Notes: a model not told the origin generated them from the letters alone. 64,000 nucleotides of DNA from Prunella strophiata (GCA_036583965.1 JAZBQD010000019.1:19387085-19451084); one strand, 5' to 3'. Positions 27,131 through 39,495 are shown, counted from the first letter of the stretch. Translations and numbers: made by a program.

Positions 27131-27960
27131 TGTTGAGGGTGTAGTGAATCTTCTCTGCAGCTTTTGTAATACAGTTTTGCTTTAATAGGCAAAGGTCCTT
27201 CGTGAAGATATTCAAGTAATAAATTATAACATTCAGTCTTAGACAAAGAGGATAGAAGTGTGAACTTTACAACAGCTTTGAACTGCCAGAATGTCCCTAA
27301 GCACTTGTAGGAAGGCTAAGAATGTGGAGCAGAAAGTTTGGAACAGCTACAGAAAATCATCCCAAATTTCCTAGGCCGTACCAGATCATGTTGCCAAAGG
27401 AATAACATCCTCTGCTTTGGTGCTGTGCTGTGTAGCTGTCTGACTAGTCAAAAGTACATTTGAAAACTGCAACATCAGCAGGCTTCATTTATATGTGGTT
27501 CTGGATTCTCAAGTAGGTCTAATTTAGTAAATACCCCACAGGAATAGGAAACACTTTAAACATATTATATACACTCATAGACTTGTTATATACACTAAAT
27601 ATTATTTCTCTCACTTATTCCAAATTGTTTTGTCTTCTTTTGCTTAATTGTTCCTTTTTCTCTACTCTGTCAACCAATGGAACAGTTGCTAATGAGACAC
27701 AATTAAAAATAATTTATTACATTTATTTTAATACAAGAATTATGTAATGATACTATATTTTGGTGGTATTTTTAATTAAACAATAGGATGAAGCCCATAA
27801 GGATTATGAATCTTCCTATTTTAAAGCTATTGTTACCTGCCATTAGGAAAAAAAATCTCTCTACAGAAAATACTATACAGCACATTTAGGTGTATAAAAA
27901 GGATTTCATGCTTCTGCCTGAAACATTGAGATATTTATTCATTTATTCATCAATTCATAA
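27131..27960. other. Noncoding stretch, no gene seen
   Basis: Composition returns to AT-rich. I see no supported element. Confidence 0.55.
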
Positions 27961-28045
27961 TACTTCAAGAGCACAATCAGGGGAACCATTGTACTAGGCC
28001 CTGGACAAATGAAATCCCAGAACTCCCTGATTTAGAATATTTATA
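27961..28045 (+). mobile_element. Remnant of an old amniote/sauropsid interspersed repeat
   Basis: The core at about 27976-28013 (CAATCAGGGG, then CCATTGTACTAGGCCCTGGA, then CAAATG) resembles an ancient dispersed repeat common in turtles, crocodilians and birds, with a CCATTGTGCTAGG-type core. It also faintly resembles MIR/L2-type 3' sequence. The TTTATTCATTTATTCATCAATTC just before it fits such a context. Assignment is from memory of the core motif only, and the copy is highly diverged. Confidence 0.4.
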
Positions 28046-28740
28046 ATGAATGATGCAACTGTAGAATTAAACATTCTCTTTCCATTCAGTACCTAAACAG
28101 ATAATTACACTTTTCCCAGCATGGTAATTCTGAAAACTTGCCTCGGGTCAGTGAAGTAACAGTAAAGGAAAAGATGAAGTGCAATAATAAGATCAGCTTG
28201 TAAATTTTTGGAATTCTTTTTATAATAGCTTCTGAAATTTCCACAGTAACTATGAAAGAAATATGGTCTCTACATAGTCACCTAATACTTGACAGTATGC
28301 TCTGCTCAGCATTTCATGTTAAAACAATACAGTGAGATTTCAAAACATCAGTTCTGGCACCTGATACACGTGAAGAACGTCCATCGAGTGGTCATGCAAT
28401 GCTATTGGTCACAAATATTCAAGCACAACCCACTTCTGTGTGGAAAAGAGGGTTGTTCTATGTACTTGACCAGAAAAATGTCTTTGAATTCCCTTTGCAT
28501 CCTATTGTTCTCAGAACTGATTTGATTATCTCTGTCTCCTCACTTCTTGAGTGCACACTATTAGCTGGTATTGTGGTATGAAACAATTCTGCTTCTTCCC
28601 TGAAGAAGAGCCTAAGATTTCAAGGCACAAGGAAATCCACATGACTAATTTCTTGTTCTTTGCATATCATGCCTGGAGATGTGGAGACAGAAGGAAGAAC
28701 TATTGTATGTAAATGAACTTTTCTAAATTTTCCTAAATTT
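28046..28740. other. Noncoding stretch, no gene seen
   Basis: AT-rich sequence with two overlapping chance frames (28289-28525 and 28399-28581, +) that show no recognisable domain. Confidence 0.5.
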
Positions 28741-28806
28741 CTAGAAAAAACCTGTACTAAATCTAGTAGTTCCATTGCAGAAATAAATTCCATTTAGTAC
28801 CAAAAA

Positions 28807-28809
<3 letters not shown>

Positions 28810-28858
<49 letters not shown>

Positions 28859-28913
28859 TAAAAAAAACAACAAAAAACCCCAAACAAACCAAACAAACAA
28901 AAAACAAACCAAA
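28810..28913. repeat. (A)47 homopolymer plus CAAA/CCAAA tract
   Basis: An uninterrupted run of 47 A (28810-28856) is followed by A8, CAAC, CCCC and repeated CAAA/CCAAA units up to about 28913. An AATAAA hexamer at 28782-28787 ends 22 bases before the run, the spacing expected of a polyadenylated, retroposed transcript. No recognisable coding sequence precedes it and no target-site duplication was established. A plain simple repeat is the default reading. Confidence 0.9.
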
Positions 28914-29396
28914 TCTTCCTATACATTTAATTAAGAAGTTGATTTATTTTTGCATAGCCATACCAAAACATTGCTCAATCTGCTCACCTTTTGTCTCCAT
29001 GTTTCCTCTGTTTTTTGCTTTAGACAATGCTGTATTCCCTAAGAACTTCATTTCATATCTTTTCAAGACCTTAATTTAAAATTATTTTTCTATATTTTAA
29101 CAGTTCACTCAAAAGCACACAAAAAGGTGGAACAGGTTAGCAACATAATAATCAGTGAAGGGCTGGAGGGGGAGAAGAGATTGGAAAAAAATATGTTTCT
29201 CTTATAGTCAGCAGAAAATAATTTTGTTTCTTATTTTTTTTCTTTGTAAACCTTACTCTAAAATATTTGTAAACAACAGAAAAAGCAGAAAAAAGTAGAT
29301 AAAGGATTAATGTATGGTAGGTTCACATATTAAAAATATATGTATAAAATGTAAGTAAAGAAACAGAACATTATTGGGGTTATTTGTGTGTATGTG
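28914..29396. other. Noncoding stretch, no gene seen
   Basis: AT-rich sequence with no element I can support. Confidence 0.5.
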
Positions 29397-29476
29397 GTTT
29401 CTGTTTGTTTTGAGTTTTTGAGTTTGTTTTTTTTTTCCTTTTTTTTTTCTTTTTTTTTTTTTTTTTCTTTTTTCTT
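29397..29476. repeat. T-rich low-complexity tract
   Basis: Successive T runs are broken by single C or G residues (TTTG units, then T8-T16 blocks separated by CC or C). It mirrors on the opposite strand the A-rich tracts seen elsewhere. The 61-codon minus-strand frame across it (29380-29565) is poly-Lys and not a gene. Confidence 0.9.
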
Positions 29477-30649
29477 GGCTGAAAACTGTTGCCTGGGTCC
29501 ATTTCCAAAGAACTAAACATATAATTATATAACATGTAATTACTCAGCTTTCCAATTTTATGCAACAGGGTCAGAAACTCCCTGCATTTTCATGGAAGGG
29601 CTAATAAAATGGGTCTCAACACCTGGTCCTTGCTTGAGGAAAATAAATTTATGGAATGAAATCCAAGGGTAGGAAAAAAACATTAGTGCTTTGTATTCTC
29701 ATTTTTGCCAACTATTTTTCTATCTTAATAGAATTGAGGATGCTGCAGTAGAATTAGGCTGAAAGTCTCAGAAATCCTGAGTGCCTTTATCCTCCCAAGA
29801 ACAGGTAAGATACTTAAGAAAAGAAAGAATTAGAATTATTTTTCTGATTCTCTAAAGACACCAATACAGCCTAGCATGTTCCATGATGGAAGTCCATTAG
29901 AGGGTACATCCTGAACAGGAAAATAGATGGCTTATTTCCCAAAGAAGATTATTTAATTCTAACCAAGCTTGTTTTTCCCTATTAGGATTGGCACTTTTCT
30001 TCAGCAAAAAGTTGGTAAGAGTCCATCAGAAATTCTGGAGCAAAGACAGGTCTTTTAGATTCTTTTATCAAGGGATTAATAGAATTCTTAAGTATTCTCA
30101 GTATGTTCATGTTTTCACCTAAGTTCTTTCTCAGCTCTTGTCAACCAGGTTTCATTAATTTTTATGAGGTTAAGAGAAGTAAAATAGCCATTTGTTGCTT
30201 TTAAAACACTGACATTTTTCTATGGAGTAGCCAGTCACAATTCTATTCATGTAGAATGCCCAGCATAGCTATTTAGTTCATTGTCAGCTTCCATCAGTTA
30301 AAAATACATCACCTAAAGGCAAAAAAAATCCTTTTTCCTTTTGTTTATCAGGAATATAAGTCAGTAAAATGTTGAAAAAGTGAAAATTCACCATATGTCC
30401 CACAAATTCAAAACCATTTGTAGGAGATGGGACAAAAATTTGGTTCCAGATTTTCTGAAGATTTTAACCATGTTAATGCTGAATCCTTCAGAATGAGAAG
30501 TTAAAGTCCAGAATCTATAGTGAAATTTGCAATTGTTAGGAAGATCCTTAAGGTCACTTATTTTTCAAGGTATAAAGAAGATACTCAGAATGAAACTCAG
30601 AACACTAAGAAAAAAAATCTAAGCCTAAAAAAAAAAGAAAAAGAGAGGA
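29477..30649. other. Noncoding stretch, no gene seen
   Basis: AT-rich sequence. A 73-nt block at about 29732-29804 has acceptor- and donor-like borders (TCTTAATAG and CAG/GTAAGA) but stops in all three frames. It could at most be a noncoding exon. Confidence 0.5.
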
Positions 30650-30746
30650 CAGTCTAGTGAGAAACACGGTGGTGGTGCTAGTTGACAGCTGGACTCTAAG
30701 ATCTTTAAGATCTTTTCCATCTTTAATGATTCTACAATTCTGTGGA
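30650..30746 (+). mobile_element. CR1 LINE 3'-end fragment
   Basis: The block carries the CR1 3'-terminal pattern in plus orientation. It starts with GGTGGTGCTAGTTGACAGC, then TGGACT-TAAGATCTTTAAG, then a degenerate TCTTTTCCA block, then TGATTCTACAATTCTGTGG, a diverged form of the duplicated ATTCTATG terminus. Only the last 100 or so bases of the element are present, the usual 5' truncation. Confidence 0.75.
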
Positions 30747-33700
30747 TCAATCTGCTTCTTCTGTATCTGGTTGAATATGTGTTGGGATGTTTTCTTCAGT
30801 TGTCTAAGTGATGAGAGGTGGTAACACAAGTAACTTCTCCAATATGGTGCTTTGAGCCACTTCTTCCTCTTTGTTAAATCTTATTTTTAATGTATTGTCA
30901 TATGTCTAGATTAAAAAGAACCTACATGTAGGTTTGATTTCTCTTTCTTCCTTCTGGCATCATAGTTATATTAGGCTTGCTATATTAGTTTAGATTAGCC
31001 TATATTTTTCTCTGCTACAAAATTTGATGTTCAGGTAACCATTCACAGGATTTAAAATCCGTCTTAGATTTTCTATTTATCCCTTTAGGACGTTAAATAA
31101 ACCTTTTCTAATATTGAGCAGATTGATAGAACTATTTAGGAACTCCTCATACATCTGATTCACTCCTCCCACAGTATATTGTTCTTGTACTTTGTATTAC
31201 ATATTTTGCCTTTTTAAGAAAAGTGTTTATCACACCACTACTCACTTCAAACTGTAAGCAGGTTTGCTCAGCCTTTGGAAGTGAGCTCACAAGCATTTCT
31301 AATTGCCATATGGCTGGCTTTTTGTTTGAAGAGTGATCCAAAGGCTTGTAAGAAACATCAAGTAATCACTAAAAATTTGATCATACCTTGAAAAGATAAA
31401 AAAATGAGTAAAAATTGAAAATCATGCAAATCCAGTCTTTTGCATATAATAATAGAACACAATATAAAAATTGAAGGAAATTTTTTAAATTGGGTGCAGT
31501 TTTAAAATCATATGAGAATTAAAAAGTACTCACCACCTAAACCAAAGGATGAAATATGGACTAATTTTGAACTGTTACAGATGCTCCCTCAAGATAGTGT
31601 TTTCTTAATAATAGGCATATAAAATCTTGATGTTTTCATAGCCACAAAAGAAAAAAAGTAGCTGTAGATCTAATTACATTTTTGAAATTTATAAGTTGTT
31701 TGTGTTCTCTATGTCATCATAGTCCAAAAAACAACCATGTTTGTCTCAGTCTTTTGGAAAAATCTGCTAAGAGCACTTGCTCCACTGATCTCTTAAAGCT
31801 GGTATATATCTAAATAGGTCTGTCAGAAAGAAAACAGGCTTTCCAAATACTTCAGGAGGTCTGTAAGACTTTAAGGACTTCTATTCATAATTTATCTTAA
31901 AAAGGTAGTCACAATTTTTTTTCCAGCTCATTTCCCTATAAAAAGTTTTGAGGGAAAACATACAAAAGAGAAAAAATAATGTTTGGGTTCTTTTTTTTTT
32001 TTAAATCTTCCTAACCACATTTACATAGCAACACAAAATTCAATATTTTATGTAACAGACCTATCAAATTGAGAAACATTGAGAAAATTGAGAAAAATTG
32101 TTATTATTACTAAAAAAAAAAAAAAAAAGCTAAAGAGTCACGTGAAGGACACAGTATCATTTAACATGTTTAAAAATGTCCATGTCTCAATCCATGATAA
32201 ATCTTGAAAAGATCTCAAATTCCTTGAAGTACTTGCTTTAATGCAAAGATGCACAAAGCCTCCACAGACACAAAATATCACTCTCAATATTATCATGCCC
32301 TGTACTACAGAAAACAAACTGAAAAAAGTACCCATAAGGTTACAGGGACTCAGGTTTCTGTGGAATGTAGTGCTAGAAATGGCATATAATTTTTAACCAA
32401 GAACCTTATTTTCTTCAATCTAAATTAACTTCCTGAGGCTTCAAATGGGATGTACATATTTGTCTCCATGATTTCAACAGCACCCTCTAAATCCAGAAGT
32501 AGATGTCTCTGCCCTTCCTTTTTCTCTGTATTTCTTGCATTGAGCTAAATTGAAAATAGCAGCTCAGTTCCTTATAGATCAAACTATAAGGAAAAGAAAA
32601 TATAACATATGTACTTTCAAGACCATTCTTATCCTTGATTATTTAATGGAGACTCATACTCCTCTATCCCTTTTCTGCAAACAATGGTGTGATAATCACC
32701 TAATAGCTGTCTTCAGTGGCAGAGGTGTAATTACAGAAACAAGCTAATAAAACCCAGTAGTGTGCTTTTTTTATTATCAGCATAAGGTATCTTTTTGGAT
32801 GACTATGGAATAGTTGTAGGTATTAGTCTTTAAGTTTCAAAACTCTATTGGTGAAGGAAAATAACACAAAGAAAAAAATATTATTCTATTTTACTCTTGT
32901 GTGATAAAGAAACATTTAGAAGAGTAAAAAAAAATTTCCTTCTCTATGTTACTTGAAAACATAAGCTGGTATGAGATCAGCTATTGCATTTTAAGGATGA
33001 GGAAGAGAGGAGAGAGGAAAATTAATTTCCATTTGGAAGATATTTAAATAGCTTTGTCACGGTGATTCCTGAGCTGCTATTTCAAAACATATATGAAGTG
33101 ACTTATAATTTCATTTTCTCACCATCTAACATTCATCTAGTTCCAATCTTAGTATGAAACTGATTATAATTCTATCAGGACTCCATCATCCCCTGATACT
33201 GGCTAGCATTTAGAAATTCCTAGTCAGTGAGGGTATCTAGCCTCGTATTACCCAGATCCTTCAACCATAGCTTTGATTCTAGTCACTGTTTTCAAAAAGA
33301 TCCCAGTATAACTTTAGCCTTTTAGCACTGGCTGTTTAAATCACATCATAGTCCACATTGGTAAGGAGTTATGTTTAAGAACTCTGTTCAGAGGCTGCTC
33401 TCCTGCAAGCACAGGTCAAAGTTTCTACTTGGCATCAAACATTCCCAGCTAGTCTTGTTTAAGAAATAGAGAAATCGAATATTCACAGTTCCTTTCCTCC
33501 TTGTAAAATAATTCTGGAGTTGTTACACATTTAGTGGGAACATCTGGATCCATGGATAAAAGAACACAGCTGTCTTATATGATTTATGATTCCATTTTCC
33601 TGTCTTTACCCAGGGCCAATTTCAGTCTTTTTTACTCTCACCCCTATCCTTTAACTCATATAACTGTCATTCTTAAAGTATTTTAAGATGGTTCTCACTT

Positions 33701-33984
33701 TCTGACTGTCCCAATAAATCCACCATGAATTTCTTATGCTTGTTACTGCAGTATTGCTTCAACTGACAGATATATTAATCTTTGAACAGACACATTCTAA
33801 GCAGAGTTTTTTAATAAAAATAACAAAAGAATGAGGGTTAAAATTGAATAAAAATTTTACTTTTTAATTTCAAGATTTTGCAATGTGATATGCTTCATGC
33901 TCCTGTTAATTTAGCTGAGTAATGTCAAAAAGAAAAACCCTATTTTATCCTATTGACAATTATGCCTCTTAATGATTCATATTT
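30747..33984. other. Noncoding stretch, no gene seen
   Basis: About 3.2 kb of AT-rich DNA. It includes short T or A runs (31991-32002, 32112-32128) and a small imperfect tandem repeat of an ATTGAGAAA-like unit at 32067-32100. No gene is supported. Confidence 0.55.
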
Positions 33985-34053
33985 ACAGTTGGACTTGATG
34001 CTCTCAAAGGTCTTTTCTAATCTAAATAATATTAGCAAATGATTCTATGATAA
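33985..34053 (+). mobile_element. CR1 LINE 3'-end fragment
   Basis: Plus-strand CR1 terminus: ACAGTTGGACTTGATGCTCT, then AAAGGTCTTTTCTAATCTAA, ending with ATGATTCTATGATAAT after a short insertion. This is a roughly 70-base, 5'-truncated and diverged copy. Confidence 0.8.
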
Positions 34054-34446
34054 TACTTAGGTAAGTAATATGAAAAGTTACTTCTGTTACCATTTATTTT
34101 TCTTTATGAAACATAAACTAATTGCATTCTCCTTGAAAATTATTTGCCATGGGTTCTTCAGCATATTATTAGCAGAATGTAAAAAAAGTATTTCAGAATG
34201 CAATTTTCTGCCTCTATTTTTTTTGTCTCAGGTACATTAAAATTTGTGCTAATTTAATTCTATGACTTCTGCCTGTGCATTTTTTTAAAATACAGCAATC
34301 CTGTTGTGGTAAAACACAACCTGGAGCACAGTTTCCTTATCTGAGGACATTACAAGGCACTTCAAAACCAGCAGAATGCTGTTTATATTAGACGTTACAT
34401 CAGTGTAACTATATAGTGCCTGTGTATAATACTGGGACAAAAAAAG
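34054..34446. other. Noncoding stretch, no gene seen
   Basis: AT-rich sequence with no supported element. Confidence 0.5.
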
Positions 34447-34470
34447 ATGTCTGATCTTAAGATCAGACAT
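34447..34470. repeat. 24-bp perfect palindrome
   Basis: The half-site ATGTCTGATCTT is followed directly by its exact reverse complement, with no spacer. The centre is CTTAAG and two GATC sites lie inside. A perfect 24-bp palindrome would be expected far less than once by chance in 64 kb. It may form a short cruciform or be a small inverted duplication. No known transposon end matches. Confidence 0.9.
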
Positions 34471-35575
34471 AGATAATAGGATAAAGATGGCTTAAATAGC
34501 TTCAAGTCTTTGAGCCATGGGCTTAAATCTAGGCTGCTGAAAGGTATTGTAAGTTACAACAGCTTCCTCCTCCTCTGAGTTATTCAGCATCAGGAGACCT
34601 GTACAGAATCATGCCTGTGAGGACAGCAATACATTTAAATTCACCAAGACTTTTCCATTATTTACAACATGCCCAAGGAGAAATGTGTTATGCCCAGAAT
34701 TAATTTCTGCTCACATTATTTTGTAGGAATAGAATAACCCATTTAAGTAAATTAGACTATTCTTGATGTGCAACTAGGGAAAAGCTGAATCCAGAAGTGC
34801 TTGTTCCAAAAGCAGGCGAGCTTGGTTATTTTTCAAAGATGTGTAGTTATGAATATATCTATACAAATTTCTTGAGTTTTACTATGAGTATTTATTTCTA
34901 AATCACTATGCCAGTACATCAAAATTGCACAGTCTATGCTTCATGATTCAGAGGAAAAACAAATATTGAATCAAACAAAAATTACAAACATTTCTAAAAA
35001 ATACTCAGTAAATGTTCTTTTGCTGATAGAAAATCTTGTACCGGTTCAGATTTCGTTAATTTAATTTAATACATAACTAAAAATTATAACTTTTTATAAA
35101 TACTTCTATAGGAAAATTGCTTTTTCTTACTAGACTTGAATCCTGTTTCTAATAAGTCAGTGATGAAACTTCTACGATTTCACCCAAACCATGAATTGCT
35201 TTCTCATGGGAATTTTCTACTTTATAATAACTGGGAAAAAAATCAGTTTTCTTTTTTTTATGGTAGATGAGAGGAAACTACTTCTTCCTATTTTCGTGTC
35301 CAAGGAATAGCACTTCATTTTGTCTTTATTGTTGTCTCTATATAAAAAAATACTTCCTTGGACTTTCTACCTAAAACCTCTTCATTTCTTGGGACTCTTT
35401 AAATCCCAAAGGTAATTTAATGATCTTAAAAGTCAGAAAAGAGCAAATTGCCTTTTTCCTGAAACTGACTGGATTTTTTTTATTCACAAAGATCTAAAAG
35501 TATACCCTGTAATGAAAACCTGCAAAAAGCTCTTTCAGTGTTCAAAGAGGAAAGTTCATTCTCAGCAGCTCTATA
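34471..35575. other. Noncoding stretch, no gene seen
   Basis: AT-rich sequence with no supported element. Confidence 0.5.
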
Positions 35576-35741
35576 CACAAAAAAAAAAAAAAACGAACAA
35601 AAAAAACCCAACAACAACAACAACAAAAAAAAACAAAACAACAAAAAAAAACAAACAAAAAAGAAACAAAAACAAAACAAAAAAAAAAACCAAAAAACAA
35701 CCAAATAAACCAAACAAACAAACAAACAAACAAACAAAAAA
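35576..35741. repeat. Long A-rich CAAA-type low-complexity tract
   Basis: About 165 bases made almost only of A runs separated by single C or CC, with CAA triplets near 35611-35625 and a regular (CAAA)n section at 35712-35735. The frames of 60-97 codons crossing it on both strands are low-complexity Lys/Asn/Thr on one strand and Phe/Cys/Val on the other, and are artefacts. Confidence 0.95.
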
Positions 35742-36637
35742 CTTGGCAAATATTACCTGTTTAACAGACACTACAAAACTGCTACCAGATTTTAGTTATG
35801 GGTAGCTACTCTTCATCAGAAGTGAAGCCTATGAAGATGCCTAAGATATTATAGCACCTCACTTTTTGTTGTATATCTGTTTTTCTTGCTTTTTGCAATG
35901 TCAGGCTTTTAATGAGAGGTTTAAATCACCATGAGAATTCAAAACCTGTATTGACAAAGAAAATATCTTCTTTGAAACCAAAAGGTAATTCTGCTTACCA
36001 AAGATCTTGCACTTTAACACAGGGAAAAAATTGTCAGAGGCACCTTGCCAATTCACCAGCTTCTGACTATAAGCACACCAAAAGTACAGTATAATTAATT
36101 GGTAAAACAGATCACAAGGCCTTAGGTTCCTGTACTGGTGAAGATTACCAAGAGACTGCTACTTTTTACATTGTCAGTCTGTTTTATTTTTATTCTGAAA
36201 TGATTGATTGAATTACCCAACTGTTGTAAACAGCATTGGATTTGATACCTTTATCATTGCTTAAAGGGGAGAAGTCAATATGAAGATAGAAAAATCAAGG
36301 ATTGTTATGGTAATTCTGTTATAATTGAGTTTTATGCAGGCAATACTGTTCATAATAAGCAACAGCCTGTTTAGAAACTTAGCAGATAGTCAAATATGGC
36401 CTGTAAAGTATGAATTAAAATTTTTTTTTTTTTCATGTGTGGAAGCTTGATTTGAATTTCTGCTCATTTTATCAGGGAGAAAAGAATGCATGTTTTTCTT
36501 CCCCACCAAAGAAAATAAATTGTATACTACTGAGAAAGAATAGCATTAAATAGAGGAGCATCTATGGGAAGTAATATGAGAGTGAAAGGACTTCCTCTGC
36601 TTGCAAAGGTACAGAGAAGTAATGTGCAAACTGGTTC
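35742..36637. other. Noncoding stretch, no gene seen
   Basis: AT-rich sequence with a T13 run near 36421-36433. No supported gene. Confidence 0.5.
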
Positions 36638-36716
36638 AGGTAAATCTACAATGTAGATTTATGCTACCAAACCCTTCATAATTCACTACTCAGAAAGATT
36701 TACCTAAAGGTAAATC
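36638..36716. repeat. Cluster of short inverted repeats built on GGTAAATC
   Basis: Two small hairpins lie within 80 bases. The first is TAAATCTAC (36641-36649), a 3-nt loop, then its exact complement to 36661. The second is GATTTACC (36697-36704), a 4-nt loop, then its exact complement GGTAAATC (36709-36716). The octamer GGTAAATC therefore occurs three times, twice direct and once inverted, so the ends of the block can also pair with each other. This is directly visible; function and origin are unknown. Confidence 0.75.
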
Positions 36717-39430
36717 AACATTTTATGAGCTATTATATACTTATTAAATAATTAACTATTTTTAATGCTATCTTCTTCACAACTTTTCTATTTGCCTATG
36801 ATGGGAATGGGAAGTAATAAAATAAAAGCAGAAATATTATAAATATTTTGGAGGCTCTGGTAGAGGGTGCCAATAATGCCAGTAATGAATACAGATCAGG
36901 AGGATACTTGCTGCATTCCAAAAGGTTTATGCACAAGACTTGCACTGTTATGACTATATCAAAAGATTCATGTAGTGCAATTTCTTAAGTGTGCTTTTGA
37001 TTACTGGCTTACTGATATGAAATTGTGTTCACTAGTAGTTTATGTCTTCTTCTCCAAGAAGCAGAACTGATATAAATAAGTGTATAACTGCATATATCTC
37101 AGTATAAAGGGAAAAAATAACCAAGCCAACAGCATTTTACCAGTTAAAAAAACTATGTTCAGACCAGACTTCAGCTTCCAATAGCAACAGTTTTCACACA
37201 TAAAGAAAACAGTATTTATTAGGAATGCAATATTTATTCTGCTCTGACCAGAACACAGTAGGCAGCATACTAGAGTTTTTTTTGTTTGTTTGTTTTTTTT
37301 TTTTTTTCTGCTCAGACTTCTGTTTCTATAGCTTAGCTGTGTGCAAAAGACCGTACTGATAATTCTCCCAAGCTAGCAAAACAGGACACATTTTTTACTC
37401 TCTTTACTGTAATTAGTACAGTAGGTTGGTGGCTCCTGGGGAGAGCAGAGTCCTCAAAAACATTGTAGAAGATCTATGAAGTGAACCCTCCCCTCTTGCT
37501 GCTGCCAGGGAAGGAAAACACTCTGCTTAGATGGAGAAACACAAGAGTGAAGTATTTTCAGAGAACACCTATGAATATTGTTTCATAAAGACATGTTCTG
37601 GAGATTGACTAGTAATGAGGAAATTATTTCCTTCAGTATCTATCACTTATTTGAGTAATAGACCTTTCCACATATATTAATATGATTTTGACTTGTGATG
37701 TTGATAAGATTAAGTACCCAAGACACATTTTGCTGGTCTTTGCAGCAGGGTTTGACTGACCTTCCTACTGCTATTGTTCTGCCTTACATCCTTTAGGTGA
37801 TTCCTGCTAGCAGTCAGTGCAAAGAATGGGTCTGTCAGGAAAAAGGAAATGAGCTGATGAATTCCTTTACATGCTGTATGTGTGTTAATTTGGACATGTA
37901 GCAAAGTGTAAATGACTGTCTTATATTCATAAATATATTTTTGTTTCTGTGAATACTTTCATATGTTTCTTCTGAAACAGATACATGCATTATATCTGTT
38001 GAGAAGGAAAGGTATGAGTGTGTTATGAAGTGTTTATAGGCATACTTAATAATAACATTGAGATAATATATTTTGATTTAATTCTTCATTGATTCATTTC
38101 AAAAACTGGGATACTTTACGAGAAACATTTTACTTTCACTGTTCTTTTATGAAAGGCAAACATTAAGTACATATTCAACTGATTGCTTTTGCTGACACTG
38201 AGACAGACAGAAAGAGTAAAGCTAAAAACACTGGGATTTTTTCCCCTTCTTAAAACATCTGTTTTGACACATTTTTCTTTTCTTTTTATTTTTTAATTTT
38301 TTTTTTTAAGTTTTGGAATTGTTTTGGTTTAGATCCCATACAGAATGAAAACAAATGCCATACACTGCGAGTTTTCATGTGCTGAATCGTTATTCTCCAG
38401 ACAATTACAGCTATGGTGTGAGTGTGCCATGTGTAAATAAATCACAAAGGGAATGAGATATTACTTCAAATACCTTCACCTATGACACAGCTAAATAAAA
38501 AGTGAAAAAAACACATATTTTAAAAATTAAGAAACTGGATGAGGAGATCCACATTTGACATGAAAAGGAGAAAGATACAAACAACTCCCAAACTCCAGGT
38601 GCAAGGAATCAAACCAATGTTGTCTTGCATTCCAGTCACATCTTTTATTGCACATAAAATATAAAAGACGTGTCTCCCTAACACTTTGCAACAAGTGCCT
38701 GCTCATTACTTATTCCTCTGGTATTCAATGGAGGGTGATAACGATCATGATGACCTAACTTGGTTTTACATGTGGGATTATCTACTCTTTCAACAAGGCC
38801 TAGACATTGGATTCAGAATGTGCAGTAGCATTGGCAGTATTTGTTCTGCACTAAGGGATTTTTGAGGTAACACAAGACAGTGCTCTGGCTGTTTCTTTCC
38901 ATGGCAGAAAAACATTCAGTGGGGTACAAATGGGGGCTGGCATTCAGGGGTTTATTTCAGTCTCTGAGGCTGGCAGAGGCAACAAGACCCTATGGCCACT
39001 GAGGTTTCCATCAACTGCCTCTGTTGTCTGAGAGAAAGCCAGGCTTGGTACTATTTGTGCAAAGAGCATAGACCATTTACAGAGACAAGTGTCATTTGAA
39101 TTGCCATGGGCTGTCATAGGCACTTCCAGTGTCATTACTCACTTGACCTTGGCTACCACTTAAGAAGTGTGTGGGCCTTTGATAAGTCTTCAGTGATGTC
39201 ATTCAACAAGAGTTTTAAGGCTGCAGCTCCTGGCCACTAACCATTCAGAAGGCACTGCTCTGTAATATTAAGAGAATCAGCTGCTTCAGTTAGCTGTCCA
39301 CAGTCTAGGAAAGAAAAAAAATTATAATAGAAAATATAAAAGTATTTGAAAAGTCAATTCAAAGTCATAACTCTTGATTTTTTTATATTCTGGTATCAAA
39401 ATTTCTTTTAAAGTTGGAGCAAAGAAGCAT
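36717..39430. other. Noncoding stretch, no gene seen
   Basis: About 2.7 kb with a T-rich tract (37276-37307, including TTTG units) and no recognised gene or transposon. Small GC-richer patches at 37430-37520 and 38940-39000 have no family signature. Confidence 0.55.
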
Positions 39431-39495
39431 TGGGAGTTGGACTTGATAATCATTATGGGTCCCTTCCAACTGGAGATGTTCTATGATTCTATGAG
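39431..39495 (+). mobile_element. CR1 LINE 3'-end fragment
   Basis: The best preserved plus-strand CR1 terminus in the window: GGGAGTTGGACTTGATAATC, ATTATGGGTCCCTTCCAACT, then GTTCTATGATTCTATGAGG with the intact duplicated ATTCTATG end. The TATGGGTCCCTTCCAACT form suggests a CR1 subfamily different from those at 30.7 and 34.0 kb. It is truncated to about 65 bases. Confidence 0.9.

Noticed and set aside
28741..28926. 61-codon minus-strand frame rich in Phe
   Set aside because: It is the translation of the poly(A)/CAAA tract read backwards.
29732..29804. 73-nt block with acceptor and CAG/GTAAGA donor
   Set aside because: All three frames contain stops, so it is not coding. A noncoding exon cannot be excluded but has no support.
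35480..35805. Several overlapping frames across the CAAA tract
   Set aside because: Low-complexity translations (Lys/Asn/Thr or Phe/Cys/Val) of a simple repeat.
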